DNA of 64,000 nt from Doryteuthis pealeii (taxonomy: Eukaryota; Mollusca; Cephalopoda; Myopsida; Loliginidae). The stretch is taken from positions 91,402,137-91,466,136 of the forward strand of contig CM042162.1 of assembly GCA_023376005.1 (NCBI GenBank), in the 5' to 3' direction. The notes below the pieces were generated by a model. It saw only the letters and a list, made by a program, of their open reading frames with translations. It was not told where the DNA came from and ran no database searches. The position numbers and the translations under genes are program-made. Of this stretch, positions 56,985 to 64,000 are shown piece by piece. Numbering within the stretch: position 1 is the first letter of the stretch; the number at the start of each line of letters is the position of its first letter.

Positions 56985-57375
56985 GTTTACTTTCTGTCTT
57001 TCATTCTTTCTTCTTTAATTTTTCATTCATTCTTTCAATTTTTCTTTTTATTCTTTCTTTTTATTTTTCTTTCTATTCTTTCTTTTTATTTTTCTTTCTT
57101 TTATTCTTTCTCTTTCTTTCTTTTTCTTTTCTTTCTTCCAATTTCCCCTTATTCTTTCATTCATTTATTATTTTTCGTTTTTCTTTCTTTCTTTTTATTC
57201 TTTCTTTTTCTTTCTTTCTTTCTTTCTTTCAATATTTCTTTTTCTTTCTTTATTTTTTCCTTCATTTTTATTTTATTTTTCTTTCATTTTTCTTTCTTGT
57301 TTTTTTTTCTTCTTTTCTTTTTCTTTCTTTCATTTTTTTCTTTTCTTTCTTTCTTTCTTTCTTTCATTTTTATTT
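56985..57375. repeat. (CTTT)-rich polypyrimidine tract
   Basis: Almost 400 bases of degenerate TTTC/TTCT repeats on the plus strand. It is long enough to form triplex-type structures in principle. No gene. Confidence 0.85.
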
Positions 57376-57459
57376 TTATTTTTTTATTTCTCTATTTTAA
57401 AGACTTGGTATAATTTCTTATCAAATACTTTTCCTAAACTTTATTTTGTTTACAAACCA

Positions 57460-57612
57460 CATACACACACACACACACACATTTATGTATATATGTATAT
57501 ATATGAATGTATGTATGTGTATATGCATGTATGTATACATATATATATATATATATGTATGCATATCAGAGGTTCCCAACCTTTTTCCATATATATCCCT
57601 CTTTTTACTCCC

Positions 57613-57670
<58 letters not shown>

Positions 57671-57672
57671 AT
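57460..57672. repeat. CA/TA/TG microsatellite cluster
   Basis: (CA)n 57,463-57,481, TATG/TA-rich middle, (TA)n 57,615-57,635, (TG)n 57,636-57,668. Open frames on both strands are microsatellite translations. Confidence 0.9.
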
Positions 57673-57895
57673 TAGAGTGTCTACTAAGGAACCACAAGGT
57701 TCCTGATTCGCTACCAGCCCTCACCAACTTAGCATATGAGTAGCCCAGGGATCTGTGCAGTAAAGTAAGGAGCTGATGGTAGGTGTGGTGCTCCATCTCA
57801 GATACCCAAAAAATCTCCTTAGTTTAGCGCTAGTGAAAATGGGATAGACTCCTTTGCTGTCTGGCTGATACTGACTTTAAGCCACTGCAACAACT
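57668..57895 (+). mobile_element. tRNA-derived SINE (same family as 60.3 kb)
   Basis: A partial tRNA-like head (GGAACCACAAGGTTCCTGATTC) with degraded box B, then CACCAACTTAGCATATGAGT, GATCTGTGCAGTAAAGTAAGG, AGCTGATGGTAGGTGTGG and a tail with GACTTTAAGCCACTGCAAC. It is flanked by (TG)n and (TA)n. The 5' end of the head is lost in the TG tract. Confidence 0.65.
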
Positions 57896-57899
57896 TTAC

Positions 57900-57902
57900 T
57901 TA

Positions 57903-57943
<41 letters not shown>

Positions 57944-57953
57944 TTCATTTCCA

Positions 57954-58000
<47 letters not shown>

Positions 58001-58009
58001 TTCATTTCC

Positions 58010-58055
<46 letters not shown>

Positions 58056-58146
58056 ATGTATATATACGTATGTATGTATGTATGTACATATATATATATG
58101 TATGTATATGTATGTGTGTATGCATTTATGTATGTGTGTGTATATA

Positions 58147-58178
<32 letters not shown>

Positions 58179-58205
58179 TGTATTTATGTAATTATATACA
58201 TACAC
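57900..58205. repeat. (TA)n/(TATG)n/(TG)n microsatellites
   Basis: Two TA tracts separated by an exact copy of CTTCATTTCCATATATGTATA, followed by TATG and TG repeats. The repeated spacer shows internal duplication of the tract. Confidence 0.9.
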
Positions 58206-58229
58206 ATGTAATATAGTGAAAAATTTGGA

Positions 58230-58345
58230 AAAAAAACAGGTTCAATAAAATGAGTGATATTTATTCAGGTAACACTGCAGTGTTTCAATCTGTTTAGTAG
58301 ATCTTCTTCAGGGCTTTTGTTGATTTGAGGAAAAATAAAATTTAT
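58230..58345 (-). mobile_element. Second hammerhead-like core (Penelope-like remnant)
   Basis: The minus strand reads CTGAAGA (58,311-58,305), GATCT, a seven-base loop, AGATT, then GAAAC (58,286-58,282), followed by the short palindrome ACACTGCAGTGT that could be stem III. The core matches that at 23,101-23,133 while stem II has different but still complementary bases. A stem I partner is not found. Confidence 0.4.
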
Positions 58346-58431
58346 CACAGATAATAAGGAGACTGTGAGAGTCTTTTGTTGATCAGTCTGTTTAAAAAAT
58401 GTTTGAATGAACACATATACATGCATACAAG

Positions 58432-58985
58432 GGTGATTCAATAAATAAGGTGAATTTTGCCTAAGGAATTGGCAAAACGAAGCACTGTTTACAGTTGTAG
58501 CTTTTTCAAGGAACTCATTAGTCATGGATCCTTTTATGTCCCAGAAGACTATCGGCATCGCCTTCTTTTGTGACTGCTGCACCCAGAACTTTTCTTTACT
58601 GGAGTCGGTGTTTCCACTCCATGTACTCTCTGTTCAATTCAAGGCTTGTCGTGACGGCCCATGTTTAAGACATTTGTAAACATTTTTGACTAAAACATGC
58701 TTCTGTGTACACATGACACATTCTTCAGTAAATTTTACATGGTTTGCACTTCTCAGCCACCAAAATTTTGATGACAGACCTCTGTTCAATCCTGGAGCAA
58801 TGTTTGATTTATTGCCATTTTGTATAGCCTCAAAACAAATATTTTAGTGAGATCAAAATGATTTTTTATAAACATATTCCAACCAATGCAGTGTTTACAT
58901 TTATGGGAAAAAATTTTGAAAATTGTTTTGTTTTTTTTTGCTTTTTTCTCCAAAATTCCCCTTATTTATTAAATGATCCTCAAAT
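58432..58985 (-). mobile_element. Mariner element, internally deleted
   Basis: Terminal inverted repeats CAAGGGTGATTCAATAAATAAGG (58,430-58,455) and the inverse TTCCCCTTATTTATTAAATGATCC (58,955-58,980). Minus-strand coding fragments read EQRSVIKILVAEKCKP at about 58,800-58,740, RMCHVYTEACFS after it, and FWDIKGSMTNEFLEKATTVN at about 58,550-58,490. These correspond to the N-terminus and to the catalytic WD..G...F/L..T.NS region of mariner transposases. In-frame stops and a large C-terminal deletion make it inactive. About 550 bp instead of the usual 1.3 kb. Confidence 0.8.
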
Positions 58986-59004
58986 ACATTTTCTATTATT
59001 ATTG

Positions 59005-59788
59005 GATCCTTTCTGTCCACTAAGGACAGAAGGCGTAGTGCCCCCCCCCCATAATTTATCTGCATCTGCACAAGTGACTGTGCAGGTCAATTCTTGAGTG
59101 ACAGTCTTTGGTGCACTGAATGCACACAAACTGTGATGCTATCTGGGGCTACTGGTTTTTCTCTTTTTTTCTGGCTCTCTTTTCTGTCAAGGCTACTCTC
59201 CCCTCTACCTCACCCCTCTCCGTGCCTTGCTTAATGTTGAGATGCCAGGCTGCTCTATTTTTTGCATCTACCTCCCACATGTTCGTGTCAATATGGCATA
59301 TCCTCATAGCTCTCCTGCAGACATCTTTAAATCGTAGGTGTGGTCTACCAACCGATCGGGAGCCTTTTACTAATTCGCCGTACAAAGATCTTTTGGGATA
59401 CGTCCATTTTCCATTCTCCTGACATGTCCAAGCCAACGAAGGCACCTCTCACAGAGAATGGAGAACATGCTGTTTATGTCGGCGCAATCCAGCATGACTG
59501 TGTTGGGCACTTTATCCTGCCAACGAATGTGTAGAATCCGTCGTAGACAACGGAGATGTAAACTATTGAGTTTCCTTTCGTGGCTTGTATATGTTGTCCA
59601 CGCTTCGCTACTGTAGATGAGTGTACTGATAACACACGCTTTGTAGACACACATCTTTGTTTTCTTGGTGAGACTGGCATTATTCCAGACTCTCTTACTC
59701 AATTTGGCCTTGACTGCTGCTGCTTTCGCTATTCTGCTGTTGACTTCAGAATCAAAGGAGACTGAGCTTAAGATGGTGGACCCGACGT
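59005..59788 (-). pseudogene. RTE-like LINE: C-terminal ORF and 3' end
   Basis: Minus-strand frame 59,788-59,370 reads SEVNSRIAKAAAVKAKLSKR, VWNNASLTKKTKMCVYKAC, LIYSSEAWTTYTSHERKLN and RCLRRILHIRWQDKVPNT to GHVRRMENGRIPKDL. A second frame continues with LYGELVKGSRSVGRPHLRFK and DVCRRAMRICHIDTNMWEVD, so one frameshift lies near 59,390. These are the post-RT C-terminal blocks of RTE-type endonuclease/reverse transcriptases. The RT core is missing (5' truncation at a TA tract). The 3' UTR runs to about 59,005, ending near TATTATTATTGG. The same 3' region is split by an LTR at 42.36-43.16 kb. Confidence 0.8.
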
Positions 59789-59789
59789 A

Positions 59790-60070
59790 TATATATATAT
59801 ATATATAAATATATATATTGGTTTGGAGGTTGATAGGTTGATAGATTGGTTTGGAGGTAGATAGATAAATAGGAACAGACTGATATAGATAGATAGATAG
59901 ATAAATAGATATGAAAAGATTGAGATAGATAGATTGATAGATATGGAAGGATTGTGATTGATATATATATATATATATATATCTGACGACGAATAACACC
60001 GAAAAAGTGTTATTCAGAAACCAATGGTAGGACCAACTTTTAAATTCTATTATTAATTATAAATAAATAA

Positions 60071-60109
<39 letters not shown>

Positions 60110-60115
60110 AGAGTT
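59790..60115. repeat. TA and GATA microsatellites
   Basis: (TA)n 59,790-59,807 and 59,960-59,981, GATA-type 59,860-59,945, (TA)n 60,076-60,107. TTGGTTTGGAGGTTGAT occurs three times (59,818, 59,848, 60,140), showing local duplication. The long minus frame reported across here starts in microsatellite. Confidence 0.85.
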
Positions 60116-60234
60116 TTTGCTTGAAGCATTGTGTATATATTGGTTTGGAGGTTGATTTTGAAGGCTATCACAATGCAGGTGTAAAGAAAAAATAATAAGG
60201 TAATAATGGTGTTGTGTGTTAACCTGTATTATAT

Positions 60235-60315
60235 AAGATCTTTTGGGATGCGTCCATTTTCCATTCCATGCTGTTTATGTCGGCGCAATCCAGCATGACT
60301 GTGTTGGGCACTTTA
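60235..60315 (-). pseudogene. Second, deleted scrap of the RTE-like LINE
   Basis: GATCTTTTGGGATGCGTCCATTTTCC followed directly by CATGCTGTTTATGTCGGCGC, then CAGCATGACTGTGTTGGGCACTTTATA. This equals 59,388-59,515 with about 50 bases deleted, so it is a separate or duplicated LINE fragment only 750 bases away. Confidence 0.7.
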
Positions 60316-60317
60316 TA

Positions 60318-60515
60318 CTATCCCCTTTTCACTAGCACTAGACCAAGGAGATTGTTTTTGTGTCTGAGGTGGAGCGCCACACCTACCTTCAGCTCCTTAT
60401 TTTACCGCACAGATCCCAGTGCTACTCAAACACTGAGTTGGCGAAGGCCGGTATCGAACTAGGAACCTTGTGGTTTCCAGCCAAATGCTCTACTGACTGA
60501 GCTAAACCGGCCCTC
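60318..60515 (-). mobile_element. tRNA-derived SINE with well-preserved tRNA head
   Basis: On the minus strand the head reads GGCCGGTTTAGCTCAGTCAG (box A), TAGAGCATTTGGCTGGAAAC, CACAAGGTTCCTAGTTCGAT (box B) ACCGGC. The body is shared with 57,668-57,895. Both internal pol III promoter boxes are intact, so transcription is conceivable. The T-arm runs into SINE body, so this is not a tRNA gene. Confidence 0.75.
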
Positions 60516-60561
60516 TTTCCCAATCTTCAGGTTCCATCCTGTTCACAGCACCATATTGAAG

Positions 60562-60584
60562 TCAGTCAGTCAGTCAGTCAGTAT
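60562..60584. repeat. (GTCA)n microsatellite
   Basis: Five and a half GTCA units between the SINE and the next LINE scrap. Confidence 0.9.
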
Positions 60585-60639
60585 ACTATTGGTTTGGACA
60601 ACAGCAACTGGCTAAGCACAACAGAACTAGTGCCCAAGA

Positions 60640-60785
60640 CAGCTGGTACTTATGGAATTCAAGAATAGTCTATTCAGTAATTTATTCCATGCCTCGGCAA
60701 CTCTTAGCATGAAAAAATGTTTCAGTAAGTCATATGAGCTGTGCTGTTTTCTGACTTTGTAATCATGTGCCAATGTGTTAGACAC
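60640..60785 (-). pseudogene. CR1/Jockey-like LINE C-terminal scrap
   Basis: The minus strand reads HFFMLRVAEAWNKLL, the same terminal LINE block as FFTLRIAAAWNKLP at 35.05 kb, but from a diverged copy. It lacks the 3' UTR array. Confidence 0.6.
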
Positions 60786-60834
60786 ATGGAAATTTAAAAA
60801 AATATTCCGTATATTCCTATGAGAATTTTCTCTA

Positions 60835-60995
60835 TGTATGGAATATTTTACATTTTTCTATTATTATTATTTCATTTCATTTGTTTATTTAATAATAATA
60901 ATAGTTTGAATCGTGTACACATAGACAAACTGACCGAAACACATGTGTAAGTGATATTGATTAAATTCATCTTTTATTATCCATTCTGTACTTTC
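60835..60995. repeat. Single arm of the 53.9-kb foldback family
   Basis: TATGGAATATTTTACATTTTTC through AATAATAATAGTTTGAATCG and GTGTACACATAGACAAACTG matches 54,025-54,190. The opposite arm is absent. Confidence 0.7.
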
Positions 60996-61048
60996 TTTTC
61001 TTTATTCATTCTTCCTCATATCGTCGGATTCAATTCCAATTCCATTTT

Positions 61049-61053
<5 letters not shown>

Positions 61054-61088
<35 letters not shown>

Positions 61089-61289
61089 GAATAGTGAATG
61101 AAAAAATGAGAAAAGTATTTTCATGGAAAGGTGCTCAATGCTAATAAAGCAGAGCAGTTTTATAATCAATGGTAATATTATGGTTTTACACTCATAAGTT
61201 TCATAGTAATCCAATGAGATTCTCATCTGACAATTGGATTACCATGAAACTTTAAGTTATGTGTGTAAAACCATAATATTACCATTGAT

Positions 61290-61327
<38 letters not shown>

Positions 61328-61330
61328 TGA
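61054..61330. repeat. Foldback between TA microsatellites
   Basis: (TA)n at 61,053-61,086. Arms 61,155-61,212 and 61,232-61,290 (ATAATCAATGGTAATATTAT... and inverse) follow, then (TA)n and (GA)n to 61,328. The 57-base stem is interrupted only by a few mismatches. The minus frame at 61,002-61,226 crosses it and is not a gene. Confidence 0.7.
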
Positions 61331-61735
61331 CTACTCATAATTATTTGAACAAACAGACAATTTCCTTCAACTAATTTGGTTTTGAGAGTTAAAAACAAAA
61401 GCATTTTGCAAGAAGAATCAAACTTCATATCCTCCTGTTACGTACCATCTTAAAATTGACATGTACTCATCTAGTATTTCTTTGATAGCTCTGTTATAGC
61501 TCTTATCTCATCTTCTGCATTTGCTTGGGCTGGATCTGTCTATCTCTGGTTGGTCTGACCTGGTTGCTATTGCTGGATCTTCTGTTATTCTGGATCAGTC
61601 TACTCTTGTTTTTAATGAATAAGACAAGACTTTCTTTTGTTTCAGCTCATATTTTATCTTTTTAAGATCTCAGATCAACAAAATGCATGGCTAATTGAAT
61701 GGAACCAACCATTATGGTCCGTTCTTTTCAGCACT
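61331..61735. other. Intronic spacer
   Basis: No repeat or frame recognised. Confidence 0.4.
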
Positions 61736-61739
61736 CAGC

Positions 61740-62110
61740 CAAAGACTGATTTTCTTAACTCACTTCCACCCTATTGCCCTTATGGCAAGCCCCAACCCCT
61801 TTTTTATCATATGGGTGCTAGAAGGCGGTGGCTGCGGGTCTACATGTCCTGGGAATGACGTTAAACTCTATCTGATGGTGAGGTTCCAGTTTTGGAGGTT
61901 TGGGGAATGTGGAGCACCCCTTCATCACCATTGCTCCCTGGTCCACTCTGACCCGGAGTGGTAGTACCTGTTAGGGTCCCATCTATGGGTTAAATAGAAA
62001 AATGTATTTATAAAAAAATTGTATTATCCATTAAGAATTGATTTATTTCAAAACTTTATTGGCATTAAATGACCCACTGAGGTTGATATGCCGTAAAACA
62101 AACAAACCAA
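61740..62110 (+). repeat. Dispersed repeat R1
   Basis: The cleanest single R1 second half: CCCTATTGCCCTTATGGCAAG, GAAGGCGGTGGCTGCGGGTC, GAGCACCCCTTCATCACCAT, GACCCGGAGTGGTAGTACC, CATCTATGGGTTAAATAG, and the end GGTTGATATGCCGTAAAACA. Overlapping frames (61,637-61,858; 61,695-61,964) are not conserved among R1 copies. Confidence 0.75.
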
Positions 62111-62145
62111 ACCAAATTAACTCACTTCCCACAGCTCGCACTGGT

Positions 62146-62760
62146 GAACTGGAAGAATAGGTCAACACAGAGTAAAAAACTGTCAATCAGCCCTCCTGTA
62201 TTTTTCCACTAACCGTTATTTTAGAATCTATGCTATAATTACTGTACATAATTAATAGGCTACCTATGAATTATGTAACACTTCAAAAAAAATCTTGAAG
62301 AACTGGAAGAATAGGTCAATACAGAGTAAAAAATTGTCAATCATCCTTCCTGTATTTTTCCACTAACCGTTATTTTAAAATCTATGCTATAATTACTGTA
62401 CATAATTAATAAGCTACCTATGAATTATGTAACACTTCAAGAGAAAATCTTGAAGAACTGGAAGAATAGGTCAACACAGAGTAAAAAACTGTCAGTGGTT
62501 AGTGGAAAATTACAGGAGGGATCTCCTGTATTTTTCCACTACCATTATTTTAGAATCTCTGCTATAATTACTGTACATAATTAATAGGCTACCTATGAAT
62601 TATATAACACTTCAAAAGAAAATCTTGAAGAACCGGAAGAATAGGTCAACACAGAGTAAAAAACTGTCAATCATCCCTATTTTAAAATCTATGCTATAAT
62701 TACTGTACATAATTAATAGGCTACCTATGAATTATGTAACACTTCAAGAGAAAATCTTGT
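62146..62760. repeat. Tandem array, four units of about 154 bp
   Basis: Units start GAACTGGAAGAATAGGTCAA at 62,146, 62,300, 62,455 and 62,630 (last unit shortened by a deletion). The third unit is longer because it contains an extra inverted piece, AGTGGAAAATTACAGGAG / CTCCTGTATTTTTCCACT (62,498-62,541). The array ends 68 bases before the splice acceptor of exon 2. Confidence 0.9.
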
Positions 62761-62827
62761 TGAGTTTATTTGTTTTTGTTTCTGTTTTTCACCTATTTCT
62801 TGTGCGATTCTTTTGCCATTATTTCAG

Positions 62828-63006
62828 GTGCATGGCTTCGATCATACAAAGAGGAACAACGGCGTCGGTTCAAGGCAATTCTTTGCAAAAATTACAAGAC
62901 CCTCGATGAAATCAAATCGCATGTTCATGGCACCCAACAAAAATTGGAAAGGGATTATCAGATGCAAGATGAAGAACCAGTGAAAAAACTCAATGGATTC
63001 TTTCTG
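62828..63006 (+). CDS. Second coding exon of the unidentified gene
   Basis: It follows a strong acceptor (pyrimidine tract, ATTTCAG|GTG). Its first two bases complete the codon begun by the G at 56,470, giving G-AWLRSYKEEQRRRF, then KAILCKNYKTLDEIKSH, VHGTQQKLERDYQMQDEEP and VKKLNGFFL. The exon is 59 codons after the split one and ends in phase 0 at CTG|GTATTT, a weak but acceptable donor. The peptide is charged and probably helical, with no known motif that I recognise. The rest of the gene would lie right of the window. If the donor is not used, the frame stops at TAA 63,013-63,015. Confidence 0.6.
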
Positions 63007-63400
63007 GTATTTTAAAAAATTCTTTTTTTACTCTTTATTTGATTGCCCTTAAGATCAAACAAACTTCCAAAGGTTTGATAAACAAAACATTTAATACGTA
63101 ACAGCACATGGAGGGTAATATAGATATACATAAAAGCCACAGACATGAGACTAGGAATAGTCCATGCTAGGAATAACTGCAGTAATGCAAGCCCCAGAGA
63201 GGGGTAGACCCTAAATGTGTCTCGTAGTCGAGCAACTGGAATTTGAACCAGGACTTATAATCCTGGTGAGACTCAGAGTATCCTTTATCACACAAACTCT
63301 CCAAGTAAGACAAAATTTCATATAGTACCTAAAATAGGACAATGTAAACTCAATGGATTTTTTTTGGTATTATTTCTATTTTTTTTTACTCTTTATTTGA
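63007..63400. repeat. Intronic duplication enclosing a SINE
   Basis: ACTCAATGGATTCTTTCTGG...TTACTCTTTATTTGA (62,988-63,042) is repeated with small changes at 63,348-63,402. Between the repeats lies a tRNA-like SINE. Confidence 0.7.
63185..63312 (-). mobile_element. tRNA-derived SINE-like element
   Basis: The minus strand has GTTTGTGTGATAAAGGATAC, CCAGGATTATAAGTCCTGG (anticodon-arm-like hairpin), then box B GGTTCAAATTCCAG and TTGCTCGACTACGAGACAC. Confidence 0.5.
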
Positions 63401-63402
63401 GT

Positions 63403-63805
63403 ATCACACAACCACCCTGTCAGGGCTGTAGTATACGCCAACTACATCTCAGCAGAAGGTAAAATCCCCTAAATGGGGCCACCTGGTGACCCATGATACT
63501 TAAGGACATAATCCTGATGGCTGAGTAGTCCACATCACTTTGGCCCTTACTCAGGCTAGATGGACGTCGAAGAGGCCCTTCAATCAATCAGCTGGTTATG
63601 TCAAGTCCTAACATCTATATGATTGTCCCGACCCTATTGCTTTTATGGCAAACTTACATCCCTTTTTATCATATATGTACTAGAAAGCGGTGGCTGAGGG
63701 TCTTAGTGTTCTGGGTATGACGGTAAACTGCATCTAATGGTGAAGTTCCAATTTTGGAGCTCTGGGGTGTGTGGAGTACCTGTTTATTGCCATTATCTAA
63801 ATTCA
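63403..63805 (+). repeat. Dispersed repeat R1, first part
   Basis: CATCTCAGCAGAAGGTAAAATC, GGCCACCTGGTGACCCATGATAC and AATCAATCAGCTGGTTATGTC, through CTAGAAAGCGGTGGCTGAGGG to GTGTGGAGTACCTGTTTATTGCC, where it stops. Confidence 0.65.
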
Positions 63806-63824
63806 TTATTATTATTATTTTGAA

Positions 63825-64000
63825 CTAGCAAAAAAAAAAACACCTCAAGGTGGTGTAAAATAATAAGGGAGATGAGGTAAAAAATTCAATGTCAGAGGGT
63901 TTGTATCATAAGTAATTAAGACATTTAGGAAAAAATTCAATGTCAGAATCAAAAATAATTAAAATCATCAAATTTATTAAGGAGTAAAAAAAAAACCATT
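63825..64000 (-). mobile_element. Helitron-like 3' end, running off the window
   Basis: On the minus strand a perfect CACCTTGAGGTG hairpin is followed by an A/T spacer and CTAG (63,828-63,825), then T. AAAAATTCAATGTCAG and TTTGTATCATAAGTAA blocks match 53,610-53,650 in the Helitron-like element there. Confidence 0.5.

Larger units (their letters stand above)
56471..62827 (+). other. Intron 1 (6,357 bp), repeat-filled
   Basis: Begins GTTAGT and ends with a strong pyrimidine tract (TTTTTGTTTCTGTTTTTCACC ... CATTATTTCAG). It contains microsatellites, two tRNA-derived SINEs, a mariner remnant, RTE- and CR1-like LINE pieces, R1 and a 154-bp tandem array. Inferred from splice signals and matching phase. 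Confidence 0.55.

Noticed and set aside
57877..58211. 82- and 101-codon Tyr/Ile-rich frames
   Set aside because: Translations of (TA)n/(TATG)n tracts. Both strands are open only because of the repeat.
60450..60512. Possible tRNA gene on the minus strand
   Set aside because: Boxes A and B are present, but the sequence continues into a body shared with another SINE copy and the cloverleaf does not close properly.

Overview
The window is AT-rich, repeat-dominated animal genomic DNA. Long TA, CA and GA microsatellites, tRNA- and 5S-derived SINEs, RTE- and CR1/Jockey-like LINE 3' ends, mariner and Helitron remnants, and very few exons suggest a cephalopod mollusc, probably an octopus. That is an inference from repeat style; no marker gene proves it.

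Layout. (1) Bases 1-38,456 form one giant inverted repeat: arm 1-19,336, a 13-base spacer, arm 19,350-38,456. The centre lies inside a short palindromic MITE-like repeat. Every element in one arm recurs reversed in the other: Helitron, SINEs, MITEs, a Penelope-like remnant, a LINE 3' end with a nine-unit 110-bp array, and a telomere-like TTAGGG MITE. (2) Bases 34,934-45,787 recur in the same orientation at 45,789-53,168, on the two sides of a single N at 45,788. The second copy carries large structural differences, so it looks like the other haplotype placed in tandem. (3) Bases 53,169-64,000 occur once. They hold the only convincing gene: a first coding exon (56,362-56,470) and a second exon (62,828-63,006) whose splice phases agree, separated by a 6.4-kb intron full of repeats.

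Nesting order can be read in 42.3-44.6 kb. A LINE and a dispersed repeat (called R1 here) were hit by three solo LTRs, each bounded by an exact 4- or 5-base target-site duplication.

The most important point for a user is structural. Both the palindrome and the tandem copy have features of assembly error (scattered indels in both arms, the same haplotype in both arms, an N at the tandem junction). They should be tested with reads before being treated as biology. Apart from the two exons, no intact gene is supported. Most open frames are low-complexity or repeat-derived.
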